From Rhodopirellula sp. P2 (lineage in GTDB: Bacteria > Planctomycetota > Planctomycetia > Pirellulales > Pirellulaceae): 64,000 nucleotides of DNA. This document shows, in pieces, positions 57,646 to 64,000 of the stretch (positions are counted from its first letter, which is position 1; each line of letters opens with the position of its first letter). The notes beneath the pieces are model-generated. The model was given only the letters and a program-made list of their open reading frames with translations, ran no database searches and was not told the origin of the DNA. The translations under genes and the position numbers were made by a program. Location of the stretch: positions 5,685,001-5,749,000 of the forward strand of contig NZ_CP118225.1 of assembly GCF_028768465.1 (NCBI RefSeq), given 5' to 3'.

Positions 57646-59040
57646 TCAAACCTGAAGGCAGTGCCGGTTCGCCATGCTGATGCCACTGACGATCGCCCCC
57701 ACAATCCCCACAAAGCCCTGGTCCGTCCCGCACAAGAAAACATTGGGCAGGTGTGTCGTGCCATCGAGCTGCTTGTCAGGTGCACCATAGACAGCGCCAT
57801 TGTCGTGCCAGGTGAACCGACGAATGGTTTTCGGAGTGAAAACGTCGGTGTCGATGACTCGCGAACGAAAATCGGGCATGAACCGAACGGCCGACGCGAC
57901 AGCGTCGTCGTACTGGGTCACCTTCTCGGCCCGATACTTTTCCTCGGGCAATTCCGACCACAGATCGTGATTGGCAAGCGTGGTGATCCGAACGACGCCG
58001 TCGGGCAAATCGCCTTCTTCCGCGTCGTAGATGTAATTGTTGGGGCTGCAGATGACTCCTGTCCGAGCATCACACAATGAGTCGTTGGGGCGTTCCCAGT
58101 GAAAGTTCGGGGAGTCGTTGTAGAACACGATCGTGCGGTCGAAGCCCAAATCTTTGGGTTTGCAATCCAGCACGCTGATCGATTCAATGAACGACAGTTT
58201 GCCAGCCTTGGCGACATCGGGTTCGGTGATGTCGTCGCACATCCGCATGGTTTCGACCGTGCCCGCGGACGAAAGGATGCGTTTGGCCCGCAACTCGGTG
58301 CCATCGTCCAGCACGACTCCCACGGCTTGGCCGTTTTCGACGTGAATGTTGGACACGCCGCTTCGGAGCTTGAGTTCGCCGCCCAGCCCACGAAATTTGC
58401 GGACCAAGTTCTTCAGGATGACTCGCACACCTTTGTAAGGACGCCCGAAACCTTCCAGGTAACACGCTCGGAACATGATGCAGAACTGGCCGAAGTCCAT
58501 GTCGTTTTCACGAGCGTTGCCGTACCACATCAGCGGGCACAGCAGCATCTCGATCAACAACGGGTCCGACAGGTGCTCGGCCATGACCTCGCGAGCCGAA
58601 CGCATGAACTCGGGCGCGTCGCCGTCCATGTCGCTGTAGTCGAGCAGCGAACCACACAGGCTGCGAAAACCATCGATTTGGTCAGGGAAGCGAGACTTGA
58701 TCTCGCTTTCCAGCATCGCGATGTCGTTGTTGAAATCCAATTCCACACCGGGAAAGCGGATCGAGGATCCGTTTTGCTCCGCCAGCTTGAAATCTTCCCA
58801 GCCAAATCGCAATTGTCGAATGAGTTTGGCCAGCGGACCTTTCTTGTCGCCCTTGCGAGCGAAGTTGGTCATCGCGTGCAGCCCCACGTCATAATCGCGG
58901 CCACCCATTCGATAGAACGAGTTCAGACCACCGATCGTGTAGTGCTTCTCAAGGATGCAAACGCGTTGGTCAAAGTGGGCCAGCCGAATGCCAGCGGCCA
59001 ACCCGCTCATCCCTGCGCCGATGATGATGGTGTCGTACAT
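57646..59040 (-). CDS. CrtI-like FAD-dependent desaturase/isomerase
   Basis: 464 residues. FAD-binding N-terminus YDTIIIGAGMSGLAAGIRLA, followed by VCILEKHYTIGGLNSFYRMGG, as in phytoene desaturases and carotene isomerases. The C-terminal FAD segment is LFLCGTDQGFVGIVGAIVSGISMANR-like (NVFLCGTDQGFVG). No signal peptide. Position next to an acyl carrier protein and a beta-ketoacyl synthase suggests an acyl or polyene chain rather than a carotenoid as substrate. Carotenoid modification remains possible, since no other crt genes are visible to decide. Confidence 0.88.
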   Translation of the reverse strand: MYDTIIIGAGMSGLAAGIRLAHFDQRVCILEKHYTIGGLNSFYRMGGRDYDVGLHAMTNFARKGDKKGPLAKLIRQLRFGWEDFKLAEQNGSSIRFPGVELDFNNDIAMLESEIKSRFPDQIDGFRSLCGSLLDYSDMDGDAPEFMRSAREVMAEHLSDPLLIEMLLCPLMWYGNARENDMDFGQFCIMFRACYLEGFGRPYKGVRVILKNLVRKFRGLGGELKLRSGVSNIHVENGQAVGVVLDDGTELRAKRILSSAGTVETMRMCDDITEPDVAKAGKLSFIESISVLDCKPKDLGFDRTIVFYNDSPNFHWERPNDSLCDARTGVICSPNNYIYDAEEGDLPDGVVRITTLANHDLWSELPEEKYRAEKVTQYDDAVASAVRFMPDFRSRVIDTDVFTPKTIRRFTWHDNGAVYGAPDKQLDGTTHLPNVFLCGTDQGFVGIVGAIVSGISMANRHCLQV

Positions 59041-59047
59041 ACGAAAG

Positions 59048-59135
59048 CCGCTAGCTGTTAGCGATTAGCCCCTAGCTTTGTGGGTGAGAATCATCGGAAT
59101 GCGAAAGGCTAGAAGCTAGTCGCTAGTCGCTCGTG
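59048..59135. repeat. imperfect inverted cluster of GCTAG-type short repeats
   Basis: Units such as GCTAGCTGTTAGCGATTAGCC (left) and GGCTAGAAGCTAGTCGCTAGTCGC (right, shown only in part here as a direct doublet of TAGTCGC) face each other across the gap between the desaturase start and the ACP stop. The two halves are roughly inverse to each other. Confidence 0.6.
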
Positions 59136-59140
59136 AGCTC

Positions 59141-59392
59141 TCAAAGATCCTTCATCTTGGGTTCCAGGTACGTGACCGTGGAATGCATGCTGGCGAGATG
59201 GCCGTAATCTTCCTCTGGAATCTGCACGCGGTGACGCTTGCGAAGTTCCATCACGATGTCCAAAAAGTCCATCGAATCCAATTCCAATTGCTCGCGAAAC
59301 GCCTTCTGGTCGTCCAGGTTGTCGAGGTCCTCATCAGGAGAAATGTCGTCGAGGATATCGATGATTTCTTGGCGAATTTCGGCAGGAGTCAT
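59141..59392 (-). CDS. acyl carrier protein
   Basis: 83 residues. The four-helix acyl carrier pattern is present, with the phosphopantetheine attachment Ser in ELDSMDFLDIVMEL (DSM). It has the acidic composition usual for ACPs. The start is ATG 59392 (MTPAEIRQEIIDIL); the frame upstream is open but not protein-like. Different enough from housekeeping AcpP (GADSLDTVE motif) to be a pathway-specific carrier. It lies 100 bases ahead of the desaturase gene and downstream of the ketosynthase on the same strand. Confidence 0.9.
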   Translation of the reverse strand: MTPAEIRQEIIDILDDISPDEDLDNLDDQKAFREQLELDSMDFLDIVMELRKRHRVQIPEEDYGHLASMHSTVTYLEPKMKDL

Positions 59393-59763
59393 GAAAGGAA
59401 GCAGGGATGCGAGAGAAACGGGAGGGAAAACACGTCCGTGTCCCACTCGGCGGAGCAACCGCCACCGCGGGATGGAGTAGTTTCGGCGGCATTGGGATTC
59501 GACACAAGGGGCACCACGCGGCACCCCGTGCAATTGAAACAGGACAGATCGCCGCAGGGTGGGGAAAGTGGCTCAGGGCCACAGGGCCACAGGACCAGGG
59601 GATCAGGGGATCAGGGGACGACACACCTCATTTCAATTCACCCTCCCTCTGGGAGGGTCGAGCGAAGCGAGGGGAGGGCCGAGCACTGAAATTGCAAATT
59701 GACAATCGCAAAGTGCAAATTTGAAATGGGGTGCTGACTCGACGTTGGCGAGCGACTCCGCGA
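59393..59763. other. intergenic region with several repeats, between ketosynthase and ACP genes
   Basis: Contains a run of CAGGG-type repeats (about 59573-59618, including three copies of GATCAGGGG-like units), a 7-base perfect hairpin CCCTCCC-TCT-GGGAGGG (59641-59657), a CGAGCGAAGCGAGG stretch and an AT-rich inverted region (59690-59726). No coding frame looks real. Confidence 0.55.
59641..59657. repeat. GC-rich hairpin, possible terminator of the ketosynthase gene
   Basis: CCCTCCC and GGGAGGG pair perfectly across a TCT loop, about 107 bases after the ketosynthase stop. No U-run follows on the minus strand. Confidence 0.45.
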
Positions 59764-61023
59764 TCAAACGCGGCCGACGATGACGACGGAGTTGATTCCC
59801 AACATGCCGAACGAGTTGTTCAGGATGTAATCGACTTGTGGCTTGTCTTGAGGCTCGTTGAGCACCAAACCGGGCAGATCGCACGCAGGATCCAGTTCAT
59901 CGACATTGATCGTGGGATGCACGACTCGATCGCGGAACGCCATCAAGTTGCCTGCCAATTCCAGTGACCCAGCGGCTCCCATCGCGTGACCGATGTAACT
60001 CTTGGTGTTGTTGATTCGAACGTTTTCACATTTCCCAAACACGCTTCGCAACGCCGCACACTCTTGAATGTCGCCGCTGTTCGTTCCCGTCGCGTGCGTG
60101 CTGACGATGTCGATTTGGTCCGCTTCCAAACCAGCTCGTTTGAGAGCCTTCTGCACGCACTGAGCCTGACGTTCCGGGTTGGGCAACACGAAATCGGTCG
60201 CGTCGGTGTTCATCGCGTAACCAACCAATTCGCCGTGAATCTCGGCTCCGCGAGCCTTGGCATCGCTGAATCGCTCGAGCGTGTACAAACAGCCGCCTTC
60301 GGCGACCACAATGCCGTTTCGCTTTTGGTCGAACGGGCGAGACGCCAGCGTTGGATCCGCGTGAGTCGCCAACGCGTTTTGGCTGTTGAAACTGGCGAAG
60401 ATTCCGAACGTGTGAATGCTTTCGCTGGTTCCCCCCGCGATCGCCACATCGCACTCGTTCAACCGCAGCATCTGGGCACCTTGAATGATGCCGGCGTTGC
60501 CAGCCGCACAGGCGGCACCGATCGTGTAGTGCGGGCCAGTGATTTGCATGTTCAGTGCAATTTCGCCGGCGGGATTGTTTGCGACCGTGCGAGGGTTGTG
60601 GTGGTGTGACCAGCAACTCGTGTCGTAGTCGAACCCTTTGATCACATGGATTTCGTTTTCGGTTTCGACGTTGCCGTGCTCGGTCACGCCGACGTAAATG
60701 CCGACTCGATCCTTGTCCACGTTTTCCCAGTCCAACCCCGAATGCGCGACCGCTTCCTGAGCCGTGTAGACACCGACGCTGCCGGCACGCGTGCCCCGCC
60801 GAATGTCTTTTTTGGATTGGTACTTTTGGGCATCGAAGTCACAGACCCCGGCCAGAGTTTCCCCGAAGTAACGGATCTCGTAGGGCTGCACGCCGCTGCG
60901 TTTTTCAAGCAATGCCTGGCGAAAGGAACCCCAGTCGTTGCCATTGGGCGAAGTCAGACCGACGCCGGTGATGACAATGCGTTGGTCGTCGGGAAGTTGA
61001 GAGGCGAGGTGAGGGGCGATCAC
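59764..61023 (-). CDS. beta-ketoacyl-ACP synthase (FabF/KAS II type)
   Basis: Condenses an acyl chain with malonyl-ACP. It has the Cys-His-His set: Cys in TIGAACAAGNAG, His in STHATGTNSGD and His in KSYIGHAMGAAG, so it is a full condensing enzyme rather than a chain-length factor. The fold begins RIVITGVGLTSPNG. From the GTG at 61023 the protein is 419 residues, the family's normal size; the ATG at 61206 would add 61 residues without thiolase-fold character. It is the first gene of the ACP/desaturase group on this strand. Confidence 0.9.
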   Translation of the reverse strand: MIAPHLASQLPDDQRIVITGVGLTSPNGNDWGSFRQALLEKRSGVQPYEIRYFGETLAGVCDFDAQKYQSKKDIRRGTRAGSVGVYTAQEAVAHSGLDWENVDKDRVGIYVGVTEHGNVETENEIHVIKGFDYDTSCWSHHHNPRTVANNPAGEIALNMQITGPHYTIGAACAAGNAGIIQGAQMLRLNECDVAIAGGTSESIHTFGIFASFNSQNALATHADPTLASRPFDQKRNGIVVAEGGCLYTLERFSDAKARGAEIHGELVGYAMNTDATDFVLPNPERQAQCVQKALKRAGLEADQIDIVSTHATGTNSGDIQECAALRSVFGKCENVRINNTKSYIGHAMGAAGSLELAGNLMAFRDRVVHPTINVDELDPACDLPGLVLNEPQDKPQVDYILNNSFGMLGINSVVIVGRV

Positions 61024-61224
61024 GGATGGTGCGGCCAAAATGAGCGATTGGTGCGTGGATGGCGACCCAAAAACGTAGCAATCCGAGCACGTTTCCTCAA
61101 CGGGCAATGCCAGAGGCAATCTCGAATTTGCGGCGAAGTGCCCCGCCGAAACGTTGAAAAACACCTGCGAACAAAATGATTGAGCAGGGCGAGATGCCCT
61201 TGCCAAGCACCTCGCCTGGGTGGC

Positions 61225-62589
61225 TCACTCGGTGCGAATCGAAATGCTGCGGGCGTGAGCCGTCAGGCCTTCTTTCTCAGCAACCGTGATCACATCGGGA
61301 GCGATCACTTCCAATGCCGAGCGATCAAACTGAGTCACACTGCCCGACCGCAGAAAGCTGTTGGCGGACAACCCAGCGGCCCAACGGCAGGTGCCTCCCG
61401 TCGGCAAAACGTGACTGGGGCCGGCCGCGTAATCGCCCAGTGCGACCGGGGTGTGGTGCCCTAAAAACGCTGCTCCACTGTGCCGAATCTTTGCAATCAA
61501 CGATTCCGGCTCGCGAGTTTCGATCTGCAAGTGTTCCGGGGCAAACGAATCGGTCAACACGCAGGCATGGTCTGCATCGCGAGCCAAAATCAGTGCCCCG
61601 AAATCGGCCAGAGCATCCCGAGCCAAATCGCCGCGTTCCAGCTCGTCGAGCTGTTTCGCCAATTCCGTTTTGACATTGTTCAGCAGCGTCTCGTCCCAGG
61701 TGATCAAGATCGCCGACCCGGGTGAATGTTCGGCTTGAGCCAACAAATCCGACGCGACAAACGAGGCGTCCGCGGAATCGTCTGCGATCACGATCACTTC
61801 GCTGGGCCCGGCAAAGGAGTCAATGTCGACGGTTCCAAACACGTGCTTCTTCGCCAAGGCCACGAACAAGTTTCCAGGACCGACGATTTTGTCGACGGCC
61901 GGCAAGGCATCACAGCCATACGCCATTGCGGCGACCGCCTGAGCCCCACCGCACCGATAGACTTCCGTGATTCCCAGCTCGTGACAGGTGGCCAGCATGT
62001 CGGTGTTGTACGCACCAAACGGAGTCGGAGGCGCGACGACCGCGATCTCATCGACGCCGGCGACCTGAGCCGGAATCGCGGTCATCATCACAGTGGAAGG
62101 GTACGCGGCAGCGCCACCAGGAACACAGATCCCCACCCGTGGGATCGGCACATAACGCTGGGTCAAAGAAACGCCGGGTCGGGGCGTGATGGTGACGTCG
62201 CGGTGCAAAATTGCCGATTGAAACGTCGCAATGTTTTCGCGAATGCGGCCGATGGTCTCGATCAGCTTGGGATCCGCTGCCGCATGGGCAGCCTTCAAAT
62301 CCTGCTCCGGCACTCGCAGTGTCTCAGCCGTCAGGTCGGCTCCATCCAGCGCCTTGGTGTATCGCAGCAAAGCCTCGGTGCCCTGAGCCTGAACGTCGTT
62401 GCAAATCGTTTCCACGACTTCAATCGGCGAGAGCGCCCTGCCGAACACTTTCAACGTCAATTCCCGACCGCGGGGGCTGACCAGATCACCACGAGGGCTC
62501 AACTTTTCACGCAAAGCAGCCAGCGTTTCCGCGGCATCCCCCGAGGAGGCATCGCGAGCATCAACGGTTTGGATTGAAAATTCAGGCAC
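61225..62589 (-). CDS. hisD: histidinol dehydrogenase
   Basis: About 454 residues. Oxidises histidinol to histidine in two NAD-dependent steps, the last of histidine synthesis. Conserved features: [76 protein letters not shown] (catalytic Glu-His), and [21 protein letters not shown]. The start is either GTG 62589 ([11 protein letters not shown]) or TTG 62607. It stands alone, without other his genes in view, and is divergent from the membrane glycosyltransferase. Confidence 0.95.
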   Translation of the reverse strand: MPEFSIQTVDARDASSGDAAETLAALREKLSPRGDLVSPRGRELTLKVFGRALSPIEVVETICNDVQAQGTEALLRYTKALDGADLTAETLRVPEQDLKAAHAAADPKLIETIGRIRENIATFQSAILHRDVTITPRPGVSLTQRYVPIPRVGICVPGGAAAYPSTVMMTAIPAQVAGVDEIAVVAPPTPFGAYNTDMLATCHELGITEVYRCGGAQAVAAMAYGCDALPAVDKIVGPGNLFVALAKKHVFGTVDIDSFAGPSEVIVIADDSADASFVASDLLAQAEHSPGSAILITWDETLLNNVKTELAKQLDELERGDLARDALADFGALILARDADHACVLTDSFAPEHLQIETREPESLIAKIRHSGAAFLGHHTPVALGDYAAGPSHVLPTGGTCRWAAGLSANSFLRSGSVTQFDRSALEVIAPDVITVAEKEGLTAHARSISIRTE

Positions 62590-62695
62590 AGCAGCGACGC
62601 GGAACAAACAGAGGAAGGGATCGACAAATTCGGATCGGCCACCAAAGCCGTGCGGTCAGTTTACCGAGCCAACAACCTTGGGCTAGGCTTGGCCC

Positions 62696-64000
62696 ATGAA
62701 TCACGCCCAGATGCCATCTTCGCCCTCATCCGAAACAGGATCGCTTGCCGCCCAGCGACACCCGCTGGTCGAATGGGCGATCATCACCGCCATCTTCACG
62801 TTGACCTTCGTGGTCCGTTGGCCGTTTTTGGCAGAGAGTTTCTGGGTCGACGAACTTCATACCGCGTGGTGCGTTGCGGACGGATGGAGCGACGTCGCCC
62901 CACGAGCCAAGATGGGCAACCAGCAGCCACTGTATTTCTGGCTGCTCTGGATTTGGCAACAAATCCCCTGGGCAGAACCGTTCGCCAGCTATCCCGTCGA
63001 AGTCCTGCCGCGGTCGACCAGCCTGTGGTGCGTCAGCCTCTCCGCCGCCCTGATCACATGGGGATCGATGCGATACCACGGCAGCCTGCTGGCAGCAGCC
63101 GTCGCTGGATTGGCTTTCGCGGTCGACCGACAAGCCGCGTTCTACGGCGTCGAACTTCGACCGTACGCGGCAGTGATTCTATGCAGCACGCTGGCCGTCG
63201 GATGTGCCGCTCGACTGTGGTCCAGCCCAAACCGTCCGCAACCGCTGGGCTGGGCTGGCCTTCATTTGAGCGTCCTCCTGGCAACTTGGATGCACATCAC
63301 ATCGTTGCTCACGCTCGCTCCGCTGATCGTCGCGATTTCGGCCTGCGACCTGATTCGCTCACGAAGTGCCTCCGCCGAATTCAAACGCGGAATTTGGCGT
63401 CATCTCTGGTGGTTGGCACTCTGGATTCTCGTTGGATGCCTGCTGGCCAACCACCAGCGAGAGATTTGGAACCACCGAGCTGCCTGGTCAGCCTTTGGAC
63501 GCCCGCAATCCATTTTCGCGATCTGGAAAATGTGGCCTTGGCTGGGATGGACATTCATCCCGGGCATCGTCGCGGCGGTCAGCATGCTGGGCTCGTCCGT
63601 CGCCAGCGTTTCCAAATCCAATCGTGGCAGCGGCGCAGTTCATCATCCGGCCCCCAATCCCCACCATCGAACCATCTCTTTCACGCTCCTGTGCGTAACC
63701 GTCCTGCTGCTTTCCGTTCTTTCCGCATATTTTTTGGCAAAATTTTTGGGGGTCCCAATCTGGCATCGTCGCTACCTGGTGGCCGGATTGCCGCTCGGTT
63801 GCATCAGCCTTGGAGGCTGGATTGCTTCGATTCGGCCGCAAAAGCACTACGAAATTTTGGCAACGACCGTCGCCATCCTGTCGCTCGCTGCGATCCCATG
63901 GGCTCAAGGATCAATTCATCCTCAAGTCGCTTCTTACTGGGTGTATCGACAGGAAAACTGGCGAGACGCCATCCGGCAAATCGCTCGCGAAACAGAGCCG
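62696..64000 (+). CDS. ArnT/PMT-like membrane glycosyltransferase (3' end outside window)
   Basis: The ATG at 62696 opens a frame with no stop up to the window edge (435 codons). An N-terminal hydrophobic helix (WAIITAIFTLTFVVRWPFLA) is followed by the acidic pair typical of GT39/ArnT-type enzymes in the first external loop (SFWVDELHTAW). Several more hydrophobic segments follow, with GNQQPLYFWLLWIW, AVDRQAAFYGVELRPYAAVILCSTLA and LANHQREIWNHRA. Predicted to transfer a sugar from a polyprenyl-phosphate donor on the outer side of the membrane. The acceptor is unknown. Confidence 0.85.
   Translation, partial: MNHAQMPSSPSSETGSLAAQRHPLVEWAIITAIFTLTFVVRWPFLAESFWVDELHTAWCVADGWSDVAPRAKMGNQQPLYFWLLWIWQQIPWAEPFASYPVEVLPRSTSLWCVSLSAALITWGSMRYHGSLLAAAVAGLAFAVDRQAAFYGVELRPYAAVILCSTLAVGCAARLWSSPNRPQPLGWAGLHLSVLLATWMHITSLLTLAPLIVAISACDLIRSRSASAEFKRGIWRHLWWLALWILVGCLLANHQREIWNHRAAWSAFGRPQSIFAIWKMWPWLGWTFIPGIVAAVSMLGSSVASVSKSNRGSGAVHHPAPNPHHRTISFTLLCVTVLLLSVLSAYFLAKFLGVPIWHRRYLVAGLPLGCISLGGWIASIRPQKHYEILATTVAILSLAAIPWAQGSIHPQVASYWVYRQENWRDAIRQIARETEP

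Noticed and set aside
53726-61023. Direct assignment as a ladderane or carotenoid gene cluster
   Set aside because: No radical SAM enzyme, ketoreductase, dehydratase, phytoene synthase or other crt gene lies in the group; the evidence stops at a carrier-linked pathway.
61024-61206. N-terminal extension of the ketosynthase to ATG 61206
   Set aside because: Gives 61 residues not matching the thiolase fold; GTG 61023 gives the normal length.

Overview
The window looks like a chromosomal segment of a marine planctomycete of the Rhodopirellula/Pirellulaceae type. This is inferred from gene content rather than a database match. The signs are a giant cadherin/VCBS/LamG surface protein, a secreted sulfatase with a Cys-type formylglycine motif, a PEP-CTERM protein, a planctomycete-style secreted Y1 transposase neighbourhood, many secreted proteins with no recognisable family, and several families of palindromic intergenic repeats. 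Base composition is moderately GC-rich. I saw no rRNA, tRNA, CRISPR array or prophage.

Layout. 1-21735 (+) is one gene, open at the left edge, encoding more than 7,200 residues of extracellular repeat domains with a C-terminal membrane segment. A palindromic element follows, then a GGDEF plus HD-GYP-like signalling protein (22113-24731). 24728-27251 (-) is an overlapping pair: a radical SAM protein and a flavin-dependent-halogenase-like oxidoreductase. 27324-29511 (+) holds three small secreted or lipoprotein genes, ending in a clear terminator. 29630-32301 (+) is a Ca2+/Na+ antiporter overlapping a Tat-exported FAD oxidoreductase. A perfect 25-bp inverted repeat separates this from a convergent glycosyltransferase and an acidic protein (32420-34326, -). 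34591-39347 (-) carries a lipoprotein, LepA/EF4, a ROK sugar kinase and a DUF502 membrane protein. 39384-44626 has a PAP2 phosphatase, a small coiled-coil protein and a large secreted protein of unknown function. 44659-46132 is a REP-associated (RAYT-like) transposase gene bounded by an inverted copy of the same short palindrome. 46211-47833 (-) is a sulfatase.

48149-51158 (+) is a three-gene, stop/start-overlapping operon: a serine beta-lactamase-like hydrolase, an Ada-C-type O6-alkylguanine-DNA alkyltransferase and an AlkC-type DNA glycosylase. The last two form an alkylation-repair pair. 51181-53461 (-) has a PEP-CTERM metzincin-like protease and an exported isochorismatase-fold hydrolase.

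53726-61023 (-) is the most coherent biosynthetic-looking stretch: beta-ketoacyl-ACP synthase, a dedicated acyl carrier protein, a CrtI-like FAD desaturase/isomerase, a monomeric NADP isocitrate dehydrogenase, an O-methyltransferase and a cupin. A carrier-bound acyl chain that is elongated, desaturated and methylated is the simplest reading, but no product can be named. HisD (61225-62589, -) and a divergent, right-truncated ArnT/PMT-like membrane glycosyltransferase (62696 onward, +) close the window.
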